Shown: positions 37,466 through 46,832, counted from the first letter of the stretch. The stretch is 64,000 nt of DNA from Micromonospora andamanensis (GCF_016863495.1 NZ_BOOZ01000002.1:186001-250000), one strand, 5' to 3'. Translations and numbers: made by a program. The notes: generated by a model not told the origin, from the sequence alone.

Positions 37466-37663
37466 TCAGGACATCGTCGGCAGCGTCACGCGTACGACGT
37501 CGCCGGAGGCGTCGGTCTCCACGCGTACCCGCTGGCCGAGGCGGAGCAGACGCAACCCGGAGGCGTCGAACGCGCGGGCCGGGAAGGACAGCTCGGTGCC
37601 GTCGTCCAGCAGCAGCAGCCCGCTGCGGGTGGCCGCGTCGAAGGTCGCCACAGTGCCCTGCAT
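37466..37663 (-). CDS. small cold-shock-domain-like protein, 65 aa
   Basis: A short OB-fold protein starting MQGTVATFDAATRSGLLLL, which aligns with the first strands of cold-shock domains (the usual GTVKWFN..KGFGFI). Here the RNA-binding aromatic motifs are replaced by aliphatic residues, so nucleic acid binding may be lost or changed. It fits between cofC (49 bp) and ppk (53 bp) on the same strand, so it is probably co-transcribed. A start one residue upstream is also possible. Confidence 0.72.
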   Translation of the reverse strand: MQGTVATFDAATRSGLLLLDDGTELSFPARAFDASGLRLLRLGQRVRVETDASGDVVRVTLPTMS

Positions 37664-37712
37664 GCCAGCACCGTACCGAACCCACGGGCGCGGTGCGTGA
37701 ACGCCCGTGCCG

Positions 37713-38363
37713 TCAGGTCGAGAAGGACTCGATGAGACAGCCGGTGGTGAGCGCCGTGGTGCGCGGGCCGAGTCCGAGCCGCGCCGCGGCGGCCAGGTCG
37801 TCGGGGGTGTCCACGTCGCGCCGCAGGCTGGGCCAGTCGCCGGTGAGCGGCTGGGCGCCGCTGGCCGCGTGCGCGGCGGCCGAGTCGGGTCCGAAGCGTG
37901 GGTGCAGGGGTACGCCGGGCGGGGCCGCCAGCAGCACCGTGCCGGTGCCCGGGGCGTCGGCCACGAACCGGCGTACCCCCGGTGACCCGGTCAGTGCGGT
38001 GTGCAGGGCCGCCGCCAGCTCAGCCGGCCGCAGGGCGGGCAGGTCGGCGGTGAGCCCGGCCACCCAACCGGCGACCTCCGCCGCGCCGTGCCGGAACGCG
38101 GCGTTGAGTCCGGCGTCCGCGACGTCCGGCAGGACCCGGGCACCCGCACACCGGGCCGTTTCGGCGACCCGGGCGTCGTTGGTGACCACCAGCACCTCGG
38201 CCACCTCCGGGCAGGCCCGCACCGCCGCCAGGGTGTCGACGGCGAGCGCCAGGGCCAGGTCCTGATGGGGTACGCCCGGCAGCCCGCCACGCAGCCGGGT
38301 CTTCGCGGCTGCCAGGCGTTTGACCGGCACCACCACCGTCCAGGGCTGCGTCACACCTGTCAT
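37713..38363 (-). CDS. cofC: 2-phospho-L-lactate guanylyltransferase-type enzyme
   Basis: A 216-residue nucleotidyltransferase of coenzyme F420 synthesis. CofC/FbiD activates 2-phospho-L-lactate (or phosphoenolpyruvate in mycobacteria) with GTP before transfer to Fo. It begins with the family-typical VVVPVKRLAAAKTRLRG (GTP-binding) and has VLVVTNDARVAETAR, LTADLPALRP and RDVDTPDDLAAAARLG. Other F420 genes (fbiA, fbiB, fbiC) are not in the window. It heads a minus-strand run through the cold-shock-like gene, ppk, CYTH-CHAD and Nudix genes, and diverges from the acyltransferase gene at 38484. Confidence 0.92.
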   Translation of the reverse strand: MTGVTQPWTVVVPVKRLAAAKTRLRGGLPGVPHQDLALALAVDTLAAVRACPEVAEVLVVTNDARVAETARCAGARVLPDVADAGLNAAFRHGAAEVAGWVAGLTADLPALRPAELAAALHTALTGSPGVRRFVADAPGTGTVLLAAPPGVPLHPRFGPDSAAAHAASGAQPLTGDWPSLRRDVDTPDDLAAAARLGLGPRTTALTTGCLIESFST

Positions 38364-38483
38364 CCTGCCAGCCGGGCGGCGGTACCCTCACTGGCCGTAC
38401 CCGGGGCGAGCAGGCATGATTTCGGCTGCGGACCTCACCGGGCTTCTCCGGTGGGCGGGTCGGGGCGGGTACGAGGAGGCACG

Positions 38484-39221
38484 GTGGGTCGGCGGAGGCT
38501 GGGATTCTGGCAATGGTTCGCCGTGGTGCTGGTGAAGCCGGTGATGACCGTCTGGACCCGGCGTACCTGGCGGGGCCTGGAGCATCTGGGCCAGGACGGT
38601 CCGGTGATCATCGTGCCGAACCACATTTCGCACGCCGATCCGTTGGTCTCCGCGCACTTCGTCTACGACGCCGGGCGGTGGCCGCAGTTCCTCGGCAAGG
38701 CGAGCGTGTTCAAGGTTCCGGTGATCGGCTGGATCCTGCACCGGTGCCGGCAGATCCCCGTGGAGCGGGGGTCGGTCGACGCGGTGAAGTCGCTGGACGC
38801 CCTGGTCCGGGCGCTCGATGAGGGTGGCGCCGTGATCATCTACCCGGAGGGCACCACCAGCCGGGAGCCCGACCTGTGGCCGATGAAGGGTAAGACCGGC
38901 GCGGCCCGGCTGGCGCTGGCCACCGGTGCTCCGGTGGTGCCGCTGGCGATGTGGGGACCGCAGCGGATCTTCGACCCGCGTCGTGCCCGGATCAACCTGC
39001 GGCCCCGGATCCCGGTGACCGTGGTGGCGGGGCCGCCGATCGACCTGAGCCGCTGGGCCGGCGCCGCTCCGAGCCGTCAGGTGCTGGAGGAGATGACCGA
39101 CGTGATCATGCTGCGGTTGCGGGACATGCTCGTCGACATCCGGGGCGGGACAGCACCGCCGCTCTGGCAGCGCACCACCCGCCCGCAGCCCGACCGCCAG
39201 CACCCGGAGGCGGCGGCGTGA
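38484..39221 (+). CDS. 1-acyl-glycerol-3-phosphate acyltransferase (PlsC family)
   Basis: A 245-residue acyltransferase. The HX4D catalytic motif is in [11 protein letters not shown], the glycerol-phosphate site is YPEGTTSR, and a hydrophobic N-terminal segment suggests membrane association. It probably acylates lysophosphatidate in phospholipid synthesis. Its stop overlaps the gpsA start (GTGA), linking it to production of glycerol-3-phosphate, the precursor of its substrate. The GTG at 38484 follows GAGGAGG and is preferred over the open frame that extends back to 38001 through the cofC region. Confidence 0.93.
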   Translation: MGRRRLGFWQWFAVVLVKPVMTVWTRRTWRGLEHLGQDGPVIIVPNHISHADPLVSAHFVYDAGRWPQFLGKASVFKVPVIGWILHRCRQIPVERGSVDAVKSLDALVRALDEGGAVIIYPEGTTSREPDLWPMKGKTGAARLALATGAPVVPLAMWGPQRIFDPRRARINLRPRIPVTVVAGPPIDLSRWAGAAPSRQVLEEMTDVIMLRLRDMLVDIRGGTAPPLWQRTTRPQPDRQHPEAAA

Positions 39222-40216
39222 CCGGACAGGTGGCCGTGCTGGGAGCGGGGTCGTGGGGTACGGCGTTCGCGAAGATCCTCGCCGACGCCGGCCGGGACGT
39301 GACGCTCTGGGCACGGCGACAGCCGATCGCCGACGTGATCCGCGCCGAACGGCGTAATCCGGAGTACCTGCCCGGCGTGGTCCTGCCGGAGCGGGTCACC
39401 GCCACCGGCGATCCCGTCGAGGCGATCAAGGGCGCCGAGATGGTGGTGCTGGCGGTGCCGTCGCAGACCCTGCGGGGCAACCTCGCCGAGTGGGTGGAGC
39501 ACCTGCATCCCGAGGCGACCCTGGTGTCGCTGATGAAGGGCATCGAGCTCGGCACCACCAAGCGGATGAGCGAGGTGATCGTCGAGACCGCCAAGGTCGC
39601 GGCGGACCGGGTGGTGGTGGTCTCCGGGCCCAACCTGGCACCGGAGATCGCCGCGGAGCAGCCGGCGGCCACCGTGGTCGCCTGCACCGACTCTGACCGG
39701 GCGACGCTGGTGCAGCGGTCGATCACCACGCCCTACTTCCGCCCGTACACGAACGACGACGTGATCGGCTGTGAGCTGGGCGGGGCGGTCAAGAACGTGA
39801 TCGCGTTGGCGTACGGCATCGCCACCGCGATGGGCTTCGGCCACAACACCCGGGCGATGCTTGTCACCCGTGGGCTGGCCGAGACCGCCCGGCTCGGGGT
39901 GGCCCTCGGCGCGGACCCGCTCACCTTCGCCGGGCTGGCCGGGATGGGTGACCTGGTCGCGTCCTGCTCGTCGCCGTCGGCGCGCAACCGTACGTTCGGC
40001 GAGCACCTCGGTCGGGGCGCCACCCTGGAGGAGGCGCGGGTGGCCACCCGGCAGACCGCCGAGGGGGTCAAGAGCGCGCTGGCGATCCGGGATCTGGCCC
40101 GGGCGCACGGGGTGGAGATGCCGATCACCGAGCAGGTCGAGCTGGTCTGCCACGAGGGGGTGGACCCGCGCCTGGCGGTCCAGGCCCTGATGAGCCGCAC
40201 CACGAAGCCGGAGTGA
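39218..40216 (+). CDS. gpsA: glycerol-3-phosphate dehydrogenase [NAD(P)+]
   Basis: A 332-residue enzyme reducing dihydroxyacetone phosphate to sn-glycerol-3-phosphate for phospholipids. The NAD motif is [20 protein letters not shown] at residues 4-23. The catalytic Lys is in [15 protein letters not shown], with [10 protein letters not shown] and [18 protein letters not shown] also conserved. The GTG start has CGGAGG upstream and overlaps the acyltransferase stop by 4 bp. The next gene overlaps its stop the same way. Confidence 0.97.
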   Translation: MTGQVAVLGAGSWGTAFAKILADAGRDVTLWARRQPIADVIRAERRNPEYLPGVVLPERVTATGDPVEAIKGAEMVVLAVPSQTLRGNLAEWVEHLHPEATLVSLMKGIELGTTKRMSEVIVETAKVAADRVVVVSGPNLAPEIAAEQPAATVVACTDSDRATLVQRSITTPYFRPYTNDDVIGCELGGAVKNVIALAYGIATAMGFGHNTRAMLVTRGLAETARLGVALGADPLTFAGLAGMGDLVASCSSPSARNRTFGEHLGRGATLEEARVATRQTAEGVKSALAIRDLARAHGVEMPITEQVELVCHEGVDPRLAVQALMSRTTKPE

Positions 40217-41370
40217 GCAGCACCGTGAGCGAGCGTGACACCCCACAGCCGCAGGACCGTCCGGGGCACGGGGACGGCACCCGGTGCGTGCACGCGGGTC
40301 TGCCCGAGCCCACCCCCGGCGCGCCGTTCCTGCCCGGGCCGGTGTTCGCCGCGCCGTACCATCTCGACCCGTGGCAGGGGCCGGCGGCGGCGCCGAACGG
40401 GTACGGGCGTCCGGACAACCCGACCCGCCGGCTGCTGGAGACGGCGGTCGGCGAGTTGGAGGGCGGCGACTGCCGGGTCTTCGCCAGCGGGCAGGCGGCG
40501 ATCACCGGGCTGCTGCTTGCGGTGCTCCGGGCCGGTGACACGGTGGTCCTCCCCGCCGACGGGTACTTCCCGGTGCGCGCGTTCGCCACCGACACCCTCG
40601 CCGGCAACGGGGTACGGGTGGTGTTCGCGCCGACCGTCGGGCCGTACCCGGAGTTCGACGGGGTGCGGCTGGTGCTTGTCGAGACGCCGGCGAATCCGGG
40701 GCTCGACGTCGTCGACCTGCCGGCGCTGGCCGAGCGGGTGAACGCCGCAGGTGCCCTGCTCGCCGTGGACAACACCACAGCCACCCCGCTCGGGCAGCGT
40801 CCGCTGGACCTCGGCGCGGACGTGGTGGTGGCCTCCGGCACCAAGGCGCTGACCGGGCATTCCGACCTGCTGCTCGGCTACCTCGCCACCCGGTCGTCGG
40901 AGCTGTTGTCGACGGTCACCGCCTGGCGTACCGCGACGGGTGCCGTGCCGGGCGCGTTCGACGCCTGGCTGGCCCACAGGTCGCTGGCCACCCTCGACCT
41001 GCGCCTGGCCCGGCAGACGGCGAACGCGGCGGCGCTGGCCCGCCTGCTGGCCGGCCGAGCCGATGTCGCCGGGCTGCGCTGGCCCGGCCTGCCGGACGAC
41101 CCGGCGCATCCGGTCGCGGTGCGCCAACTGCGGCGGATGCCGGGCCTGCTCTCCTTCGATCTCGGCAGCGCCGAACGGGTCGCCCGCTTCCTCGACGCGG
41201 CCCGGCTGATCGCCGCGGCCACCTCCTTCGGCGGTCTGCACACCACCGCGGACCGGCGGGCGCAGTGGGGCGACGACACCGCGCCCGGTTTCGTCAGGCT
41301 CTCCTGCGGGGTGGAGGACACCGCCGACCTGGTCGCCGACGTGTCGGCCGCGCTGGACACCGCCGCCTGA
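40213..41370 (+). CDS. Cys/Met-metabolism PLP enzyme (cystathionine gamma-lyase/synthase type)
   Basis: A 385-residue fold-type I PLP enzyme of the trans-sulfuration family. [40 protein letters not shown] and the PLP lysine in [21 protein letters not shown] are recognisable. The usual SATKY is changed to SGTKA here. It may act as cystathionine gamma-lyase, beta-lyase or gamma-synthase; the sequence alone does not decide. GTG at 40213 overlaps the gpsA stop; a GTG four codons later begins the SER-type motif often seen at Micromonosporaceae starts. Its stop overlaps the next ATG by one base. Confidence 0.88.
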   Translation: MSSTVSERDTPQPQDRPGHGDGTRCVHAGLPEPTPGAPFLPGPVFAAPYHLDPWQGPAAAPNGYGRPDNPTRRLLETAVGELEGGDCRVFASGQAAITGLLLAVLRAGDTVVLPADGYFPVRAFATDTLAGNGVRVVFAPTVGPYPEFDGVRLVLVETPANPGLDVVDLPALAERVNAAGALLAVDNTTATPLGQRPLDLGADVVVASGTKALTGHSDLLLGYLATRSSELLSTVTAWRTATGAVPGAFDAWLAHRSLATLDLRLARQTANAAALARLLAGRADVAGLRWPGLPDDPAHPVAVRQLRRMPGLLSFDLGSAERVARFLDAARLIAAATSFGGLHTTADRRAQWGDDTAPGFVRLSCGVEDTADLVADVSAALDTAA

Positions 41371-42191
41371 TGGGACCGCCGGTCTCCCCGGTCGGGTACG
41401 ACGCACTTGTCGCCCGGTTGCGGCGAGCCGGCTGCGTCTGGGCCGAGGACGAGGCCCGCCTGCTCCTGACGGCGGGCGGCGGTCCGGAGACGCTCGCGGA
41501 ACGTGTCGACCGGCGGGTCGCCGGTGAGCCCCTGGAGTACCTGTTGGGCTGGGCCGAGTTCTGCGGCGAGCGGATCGATGTGGAGTCGGGCGTCTTCGTG
41601 CCCCGGGCGCGTACCGCGCTGCTGGTCTCGGCGGCCGTTCGGGTGACCGGACCGGCGGCGACGGTGGTGGAGCTCTGCTGTGGTTCGGGCGCGATCAGCC
41701 GGGTGCTGGCGCGTCGGCTCACCGCGCCCCGGCTGCTGGCCGCTGTCGACGTGGATCCGGCGGCGGTGGCCTGTGCCCGCCGGAACCTCGCCGCAGTGGG
41801 GGTGCCGGTCTTCGCCGGGGATCTCTTCGATCCGCTGCCGGCCGCCTGGCGTGGCCGGCTCGACCTGGTGGTGGCGAACGCCCCGTACGTGCCGACGGCG
41901 GCGATGGTCCTGCTACCGCCGGAAGCGCGTCGCTACGAGTCAGCCGCGGCGCTCGACGGGGGGCCGGACGGGCTGGCCGTGCTGCGTCGCCTGGCTGCTG
42001 CCGCGCCCGACTGGCTCGCCCCGGGCGGGCACCTGGTGGTGGAGGTCGGTCGGGCGCAGGTCGAGCAGTTCCACGCGGTGCTGACCGAGGCGGGACTGGT
42101 GCCGTCGGTGGTGCGCGACGACGTCTTCGACGCGACCGCGATGATGGGCCGGTGCCCGGACGACGTGGCGGGCCGGCGGTACGAGAACTAG
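41370..42191 (+). CDS. PrmC-related protein glutamine methyltransferase
   Basis: A 273-residue SAM-dependent methyltransferase resembling HemK/PrmC. It has the GVFVPRARTALLV segment, SAM motif I VVELCCGSGAISRVLARR, and NAPYVP where true PrmC has NPPY. The NAPY variant and length fit the actinobacterial PrmC-related subgroup of unknown substrate, rather than the release-factor enzyme near prfA. Start ATG overlaps the preceding TGA, making a translationally coupled run from the acyltransferase gene through this one. The target protein is unknown. Confidence 0.85.
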   Translation: MGPPVSPVGYDALVARLRRAGCVWAEDEARLLLTAGGGPETLAERVDRRVAGEPLEYLLGWAEFCGERIDVESGVFVPRARTALLVSAAVRVTGPAATVVELCCGSGAISRVLARRLTAPRLLAAVDVDPAAVACARRNLAAVGVPVFAGDLFDPLPAAWRGRLDLVVANAPYVPTAAMVLLPPEARRYESAAALDGGPDGLAVLRRLAAAAPDWLAPGGHLVVEVGRAQVEQFHAVLTEAGLVPSVVRDDVFDATAMMGRCPDDVAGRRYEN

Positions 42192-42229
42192 CCTCACGTC
42201 AGGTCGGGACGGCGGGAGGCGGAGCTCGG

Positions 42230-43273
42230 GTGGACAGCGCAACGGTGGTCGTCGGGATCGACAACGGTGGCACGGCCAACAACACCACGGTGCTCACGCT
42301 CGACGGGCGGTTCCTGGTCGACCAGATGGTGGAGACGCCGAGTCGGGTGCAGGACGGTCCGCAGGCCGCGGTGGCGGCGATGGCGGACGCCTTCGACGAC
42401 GTGCTGGCCCGCACCGGGGTGCCACGCGAACGGGTAGGTGCGGTCGGGCTGGACACCCCCGGCCCGGCGAGTGCGAGCGGGGTCATCTCGTCGAAGGGCT
42501 CCACGAACTTCTCCCAGCCGGCCTGGCGCGGCTACGACGTGCGGGGCGCCCTCGAACGTCGGTTGGGGCTGCCGGTGATCTACCACAACGACGGCAACGC
42601 CGCCGCGCTCTACGCCCATCACATCCACTTCGGCTCCGACGCGATGCGGCGCTCGTCGGTGTCGGCGGTCGTCGGCACCGGGCTCGGCGGTGGTCTGGTC
42701 GAGAGCGGCCGGGTCATCTCCGGTGCGGCGGGCATGGCCGGCGAGCTGGGGCACGTGCAGATTCCGTTGACCACCGTGCTGGCCCCGGGGCAGCCGGTGC
42801 CGATCTGCGCCTGCGGGTTCGCCGGTGACGTCGAGAGTGTCGTGTCGTTGACCGCGATCGAGCACAACCTGTTGCCCTACTGGCTGACCCGCTTTCCGGG
42901 GCATCCGCTGGCCGGCGAGTCGCCGGCGCGGGCGGCCAAGCTGGTGCGGGGCTACGGCGAGCGGGGCGACGAGCTCGCCCGGGAGATCTTCGCCCAGCAG
43001 GCGAGGGCGCTCGGTGCCCTGTTCACCATCGCGGCGAACTTCACCGATCCGCACGCTTACTTCGTGGGCGGTGGGGTGGTGGAGGCGGACCCGGAGTTCC
43101 GCGACTGGTTCCTGGCCGTGGTGCGGGAGCACACGATGCTCCGCGCGGAGCAGGCCGCCCTGGCCACCTTCGCGCTGGTGCCGGATCGCGACATGGCCGG
43201 CGCACGGGGCGTGGCGCTGGCCGCGCTGGAGGCGCTGCGGACGCGCCCCGCGCCGCCGCTGGTCGGCGACTGA
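42230..43273 (+). CDS. ROK-family sugar kinase-like protein
   Basis: A 347-residue ROK-family protein. The ATP-binding start is VVVGIDNGGTANNTTVLTLD; DTPGPASASGVISSKG, NDGNAAALYAHHIHFG, VVGTGLGGGLV and GELGHVQIPLT are family blocks. The zinc motif is degenerate (CACGFAGDVES rather than the full CxCGxxGCxE), although the ELGH His is present. There is no N-terminal helix-turn-helix, so it is a kinase type, perhaps glucokinase-like; the substrate is unknown. GTG at 42230 follows GGAGGCGGAG. A terminator follows the stop. Confidence 0.85.
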   Translation: MDSATVVVGIDNGGTANNTTVLTLDGRFLVDQMVETPSRVQDGPQAAVAAMADAFDDVLARTGVPRERVGAVGLDTPGPASASGVISSKGSTNFSQPAWRGYDVRGALERRLGLPVIYHNDGNAAALYAHHIHFGSDAMRRSSVSAVVGTGLGGGLVESGRVISGAAGMAGELGHVQIPLTTVLAPGQPVPICACGFAGDVESVVSLTAIEHNLLPYWLTRFPGHPLAGESPARAAKLVRGYGERGDELAREIFAQQARALGALFTIAANFTDPHAYFVGGGVVEADPEFRDWFLAVVREHTMLRAEQAALATFALVPDRDMAGARGVALAALEALRTRPAPPLVGD

Positions 43274-43291
43274 GACGACGACAACGGAGGG

Positions 43292-43330
43292 GCTGACCGG
43301 GCCGGCGGTGCCCTTACCGGCCCGGTCAGC
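43292..43330. terminator. terminator between ROK gene and DUF397 gene
   Basis: A perfect 14-bp stem GCTGACCGGGCCGG with its complement and an 11-nt loop, between convergent genes. Confidence 0.8.
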
Positions 43331-43357
43331 GGCACTGGGGTGCGGTTCCTCCGTGGC

Positions 43358-43558
43358 TCAGCGGGTCGGCGGAGCCTGGGCGAAGGCGGTCCACGCCGAC
43401 GGCGGGAAGGTCAGCAGCGGGCCGTGCGGGTCCTTGGAGTCGCGTACGGCGACGGTGCCGGGGACGACCGCCACCTCGACGCAGGCTCCTTCGTCGCCGC
43501 TGTGGCTGCTCTTGCGCCACCCGGCCACGGCCACCACCGCGTTTGTCGTCGGTGCCAT
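43358..43558 (-). CDS. DUF397 protein
   Basis: A 66-residue DUF397 protein (WRKSSHSGDEGACVEVAV ... VAVRDSKDPHGPLLTFPPSAW). These small proteins are nearly restricted to filamentous actinobacteria and are paired with XRE regulators carrying DUF5753, as here, where the XRE gene ends 4 bp upstream. The pairs influence development and antibiotic production in streptomycetes (BldB/WhiJ-type systems), and the DUF397 protein is thought to modulate the regulator. An in-frame stop ends it inside the spacer before the terminator. Confidence 0.9.
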   Translation of the reverse strand: MAPTTNAVVAVAGWRKSSHSGDEGACVEVAVVPGTVAVRDSKDPHGPLLTFPPSAWTAFAQAPPTR

Positions 43559-43562
43559 CGAA

Positions 43563-44408
43563 TTACCGTCCCTTCAGGAGTGTGGAGATTGCCTCGCGGC
43601 TGGCCGTCGGGCTGAGTGCGACGGTGCGCAGGTGCTCCATGATCTTGGTGCAGGTACGCAGGTCACCGGGACGGTCCAGGATCATCTGCCCAGCGACGGT
43701 CTCCACGGAGGCGATGAGCGGGTCCTCCGGGTCGGCGAACTCCAGGATGTGCAGTGAGCCCCGGGTGCCCCGGTGGTAGCCGGCGGCCAACGGGATCACC
43801 TGGACCGTGATGTTGGGCAGCTCGCTCATCTTGAGCAGGTGACTGAGCTGGCCCTGCTGCGCCGAGTGGTCACCCACCGGGCGGAGCAGCGCGGCCTCGT
43901 CGAGGATCGCGTCGAATATCGGTGGGTCCTCCTCGAAGACCCGCTGCTGCCGGTCCAGCCGCATGCGTACCCGTTCCTCGACGTCGTTGTCGCTGAGGGT
44001 GTGCGGCCCGCCGCGCATCACGCCACGGATGTAGTCGGCCGTCTGCAACAGCCCCGGCACCACCGACGGCTCGAAGTTCGCGATGGCGATGGCCTCGGCC
44101 TCCAGCGCGATGAAGTCGATGGTGCGCCTGTCGAGCAGGTACGAGTACGACACCCACCAACCCGGCTTGCGCGCGTCCTTGGCCAGCTCGACGGCGGCTA
44201 CGACCTCGTCCGCGCCGACGCCGTAGAGGGTGAGCAGTGCGCGCACGGTCGCCGGGCTGACCAGGGTCTTCGCGTTCTCGTAGCGGGAGAGCGTGCTGCG
44301 GGTGCTGTTGATCTCGTCGGCCGCGGCCTCCAGGGTGAGGCCGGCGGCCTCCCGATGGTGGCGCAAGGCGATGCCCAACCGACGGGCGCGTGCGGTCTTC
44401 GGAGCCAT
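43563..44408 (-). CDS. XRE-family regulator with DUF5753
   Basis: A 281-residue DNA-binding protein. The helix-turn-helix spans residues 8-66 (RLGIALRHHREAAGLTLEAA ... STLSRYENAK). The rest is DUF5753 (SYLLDRRTIDFIALEAEA, FEPSVVPGLLQTADYIRGV, LRTCTKIMEHLRTVALSP), the usual partner of DUF397. It probably represses or activates local genes, including itself. ATG 44408 (MAPKTARARRLG) was chosen over a start 12 codons upstream because it starts at the conserved HTH. The DUF397 gene follows at 4 bp. Confidence 0.9.
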   Translation of the reverse strand: MAPKTARARRLGIALRHHREAAGLTLEAAADEINSTRSTLSRYENAKTLVSPATVRALLTLYGVGADEVVAAVELAKDARKPGWWVSYSYLLDRRTIDFIALEAEAIAIANFEPSVVPGLLQTADYIRGVMRGGPHTLSDNDVEERVRMRLDRQQRVFEEDPPIFDAILDEAALLRPVGDHSAQQGQLSHLLKMSELPNITVQVIPLAAGYHRGTRGSLHILEFADPEDPLIASVETVAGQMILDRPGDLRTCTKIMEHLRTVALSPTASREAISTLLKGR

Positions 44409-44683
44409 GTATAGATGGTCGCACGTATTTGGGAACCTGTACATGAGAGAACGCCGGTGAGAGTTGCATTCATGCCTGTGGAGCTGTCAATCTGTTAGCG
44501 CGTCCTCACCGCCGGTTGTCGTGGCGACGGTGGTGGTGAGCGACCGGAGGGGATGGGGCGCGCGGCGGTCGGGTTTTCCCCCGTACCCGACCGCCGCGTG
44601 CCGCGCCAGTGGGTCGGCCACCGGAAGGGAATCGACGTGCGGACTGGTCAGCGGTTTTTCGGCGAGCGCCGGGGCGGCCGGCG
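44409..44683. other. spacer between XRE gene and small ORF
   Basis: About 275 bp with no supported gene. The first 110 bp are AT-richer than the surroundings and should contain the promoter of the XRE/DUF397 pair. Nothing else was recognised. Confidence 0.5.
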
Positions 44684-44920
44684 ATGACACGATTCCTGGT
44701 GGTGCTGACCGACGTCCGTCCGTACGAGATGGACGGTCGCAACGAGCGGCTGGCGCCCGAGCGCCGTCGCCAGGTGGTCGGCGCGAGCAGCCGCGAAGCG
44801 GCCGAACGGATCGCCGGGGCCTTCATGGCGCTGGGCATGGTGCGGGCCGGTCGACAACGGGTCAAGGTGCTCGCCATCGGTCGGCGGCACGCTTACGGCG
44901 AGCGGGAACTGGCGGGCTGA
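44684..44920 (+). CDS. hypothetical protein, 78 aa
   Basis: A small basic soluble protein, MTRFLVVLTDVRPYEMDGR onward, with a helical middle (SSREAAERIAGAFMALGM) and a C-terminal KVLAIGRRHAYGERELAG. The beta-alpha-beta character suggests a compact alpha/beta fold, but I do not recognise the family. ATG 44684 was chosen; the frame extends to a GTG at 44609 without added similarity. Orientation matches ddl, which begins 151 bp later. Confidence 0.55.
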   Translation: MTRFLVVLTDVRPYEMDGRNERLAPERRRQVVGASSREAAERIAGAFMALGMVRAGRQRVKVLAIGRRHAYGERELAG

Positions 44921-45071
44921 CCGCCACGTGCGCCCAATTACGTTCCGTATATGACACGTTGACCGTTTGCGGCTGTCACGCGTTGCCGCAGGGTATCGGC
45001 TACCCGTACCCGCCACGCACAGTAAGGTCATCCGGGAGAGCGCCAGCAGTGCTTCCCGAAAGGTGACCACA

Positions 45072-46178
45072 GTGACCACCCCAGGCAAGACCCGCGTGGC
45101 GATCGTCTTCGGCGGCCGCAGCCCGGAACACGGCATCTCGTGCGTCAGCGCCGGCAGTGTGCTCGGCGCGCTGGACCCGGACGAGTTCGAGGTGGTGCCG
45201 GTGGGCATCACCCGGGCCGGCCAGTGGGTGCTCACCAACGGCGACCCCGGCCAGTTGGCGATCAGCGCCCGCCGGCTGCCGGAGATCACCGCGGAGTCCG
45301 GCACGGACATCGTCCTGCGGGCCGACCCTACCGGCGGTGGGCTGCTCGTGCTCGACCCGACCGAAGGGCCCCGGGCGCTCGCCGACGTGGACGTGGTCTT
45401 CCCGGTGCTGCACGGCGCCTACGGTGAGGACGGCACCATCCAGGGCATGCTGGAGATGGCCGGCATCCCGTACGTCGGGGCGAAGGTGTTCGCCTCGGCC
45501 GCCGCGATGGACAAGGAGTTCACCAAGAAGCTCTGCGCCGCCGAGGGCATTCCGGTCGGCCCGTACGCGGTGCTGCGCAGCGGAACGACGCTCAGCGAGG
45601 CGGACAAGCAGCGGCTGGGCCTGCCGGTCTTCGTCAAGCCCTCCCGGGCCGGTTCGTCCTTCGGCATCACAAAGATCAACGACTGGGCAGACCTCGACGC
45701 GGCCCTCGCCACCGCCCGCGAGATCGACAGCAAGGTGCTGGTCGAGGGGGCCATCGTCGGTCGGGAGATCGAGTGCGGCGTGCTGGAGGGTGAGGCCGGC
45801 GGCGCGCCGGAGGCGTCAGTGCTCGCCGAGGTCCGGGTGGTCGGCGACTACGACTTCTACGACTTCGAGGCCAAGTACATCGACGCCGAGTCCGCCTGCG
45901 AGTACGACATCCCGGCCGACCTGCCGGAGCGGGTCACCCGGCAGGTACGCGACTACGCCGTGCGCGCCTTCACCGCGCTCGACTGCGCCGGCCTGGCCCG
46001 CGTCGACTTCTTCGTCACGCCCGACCTCGACGTGTACCTCAATGAGATCAACACGATGCCCGGCTTCACCCCGACGTCGATGTTCCCCAGGATGTGGGCC
46101 GCGGCCGGTCTGGAGTACCCGAAGCTTGTCGACCGGCTGATCCGCACCGCGTTGACCCGGGGGCCCGGGCAGTACTGA
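45072..46178 (+). CDS. ddl: D-alanine--D-alanine ligase
   Basis: A 368-residue ATP-grasp ligase making the D-Ala-D-Ala dipeptide of peptidoglycan, target of vancomycin. It has [67 protein letters not shown] and the metal site [16 protein letters not shown]. The Tyr of the [10 protein letters not shown] region fits a D-Ala-D-Ala rather than D-Ala-D-Lac enzyme, as a sequence impression only. GTG at 45072 sits 9 nt after GAAAGG; a GTG at 45063 is an alternative. Confidence 0.96.
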   Translation: MTTPGKTRVAIVFGGRSPEHGISCVSAGSVLGALDPDEFEVVPVGITRAGQWVLTNGDPGQLAISARRLPEITAESGTDIVLRADPTGGGLLVLDPTEGPRALADVDVVFPVLHGAYGEDGTIQGMLEMAGIPYVGAKVFASAAAMDKEFTKKLCAAEGIPVGPYAVLRSGTTLSEADKQRLGLPVFVKPSRAGSSFGITKINDWADLDAALATAREIDSKVLVEGAIVGREIECGVLEGEAGGAPEASVLAEVRVVGDYDFYDFEAKYIDAESACEYDIPADLPERVTRQVRDYAVRAFTALDCAGLARVDFFVTPDLDVYLNEINTMPGFTPTSMFPRMWAAAGLEYPKLVDRLIRTALTRGPGQY

Positions 46179-46211
46179 GCCCGGTCACCCGCTGCGGCTG
46201 CCCCTGATGCG

Positions 46212-46832
46212 TCAGGAGGTGCAGCCGGACGGCGCCGTGCCGGACGACCGGATCGACTCGACGATGGTGGCGGAGACCGGGGAGGCCCACTGCAACGCCT
46301 CGCCGTAGAAGTGCGGCACCCGCAGGGTGACGGCCGTCTCCCGGTCGACGGTGGTCAGCTCCGTCACGTCAGGCCCCTCCACCGCGTACCAGCAGACCGA
46401 GTTCACCAGGTAGAGGTGGTCGTCGGGCTTCACCTCCGGCGCGTCACCACCGCAGGCGACGGTGAGTGCCGGGTCGCCGTACGCGGCGTTCTGCTCCGGC
46501 CCGGCGCTGACCTGTCGTTGCGGCAGCTCGCGGATCGAGTCGGGCAGCTGGGACAGCAGGGCGCGGCAGACGACGGCCTGCCGCTCTCCGAGCTGCGGGG
46601 CGGCCATCTCGACGGGCGCGGTGGAGACCGGACCGGGCGTGGTCGCCGACGGCTGCGGCACGGCGGCCGGCTCCTCCGGTGCGAGGTTGCTCAGCGCGAG
46701 CGCACCCACCAGCAGCGCAACCGGCACCGCCACCGCCGTGGCGATGAGTGCCGCACCGCGGTTGGTACGGTCGGGTGCCTTCACGTCCGGACGGTCGGCC
46801 CGGGCGACGGGAGATTCAGCTTTCTCGTCCAC
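46212..46832 (-). CDS. DUF3515 membrane-anchored protein
   Basis: A 206-residue DUF3515 protein with one N-terminal membrane segment (GAALIATAVAVPVALLVGAL, about residues 26-45), a Pro-rich linker and an outside domain with conserved Cys (VCRALLSQLPDSIRELPQR, ALTVACGG, SVCWYAVE). The family is confined to actinobacteria and generally lies next to ddl, Lrp-like and thiL genes, as here; its function is unknown. Its start directly abuts the stop of the AsnC-type gene, so both are co-transcribed, and it converges on ddl. Confidence 0.88.
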   Translation of the reverse strand: MDEKAESPVARADRPDVKAPDRTNRGAALIATAVAVPVALLVGALALSNLAPEEPAAVPQPSATTPGPVSTAPVEMAAPQLGERQAVVCRALLSQLPDSIRELPQRQVSAGPEQNAAYGDPALTVACGGDAPEVKPDDHLYLVNSVCWYAVEGPDVTELTTVDRETAVTLRVPHFYGEALQWASPVSATIVESIRSSGTAPSGCTS

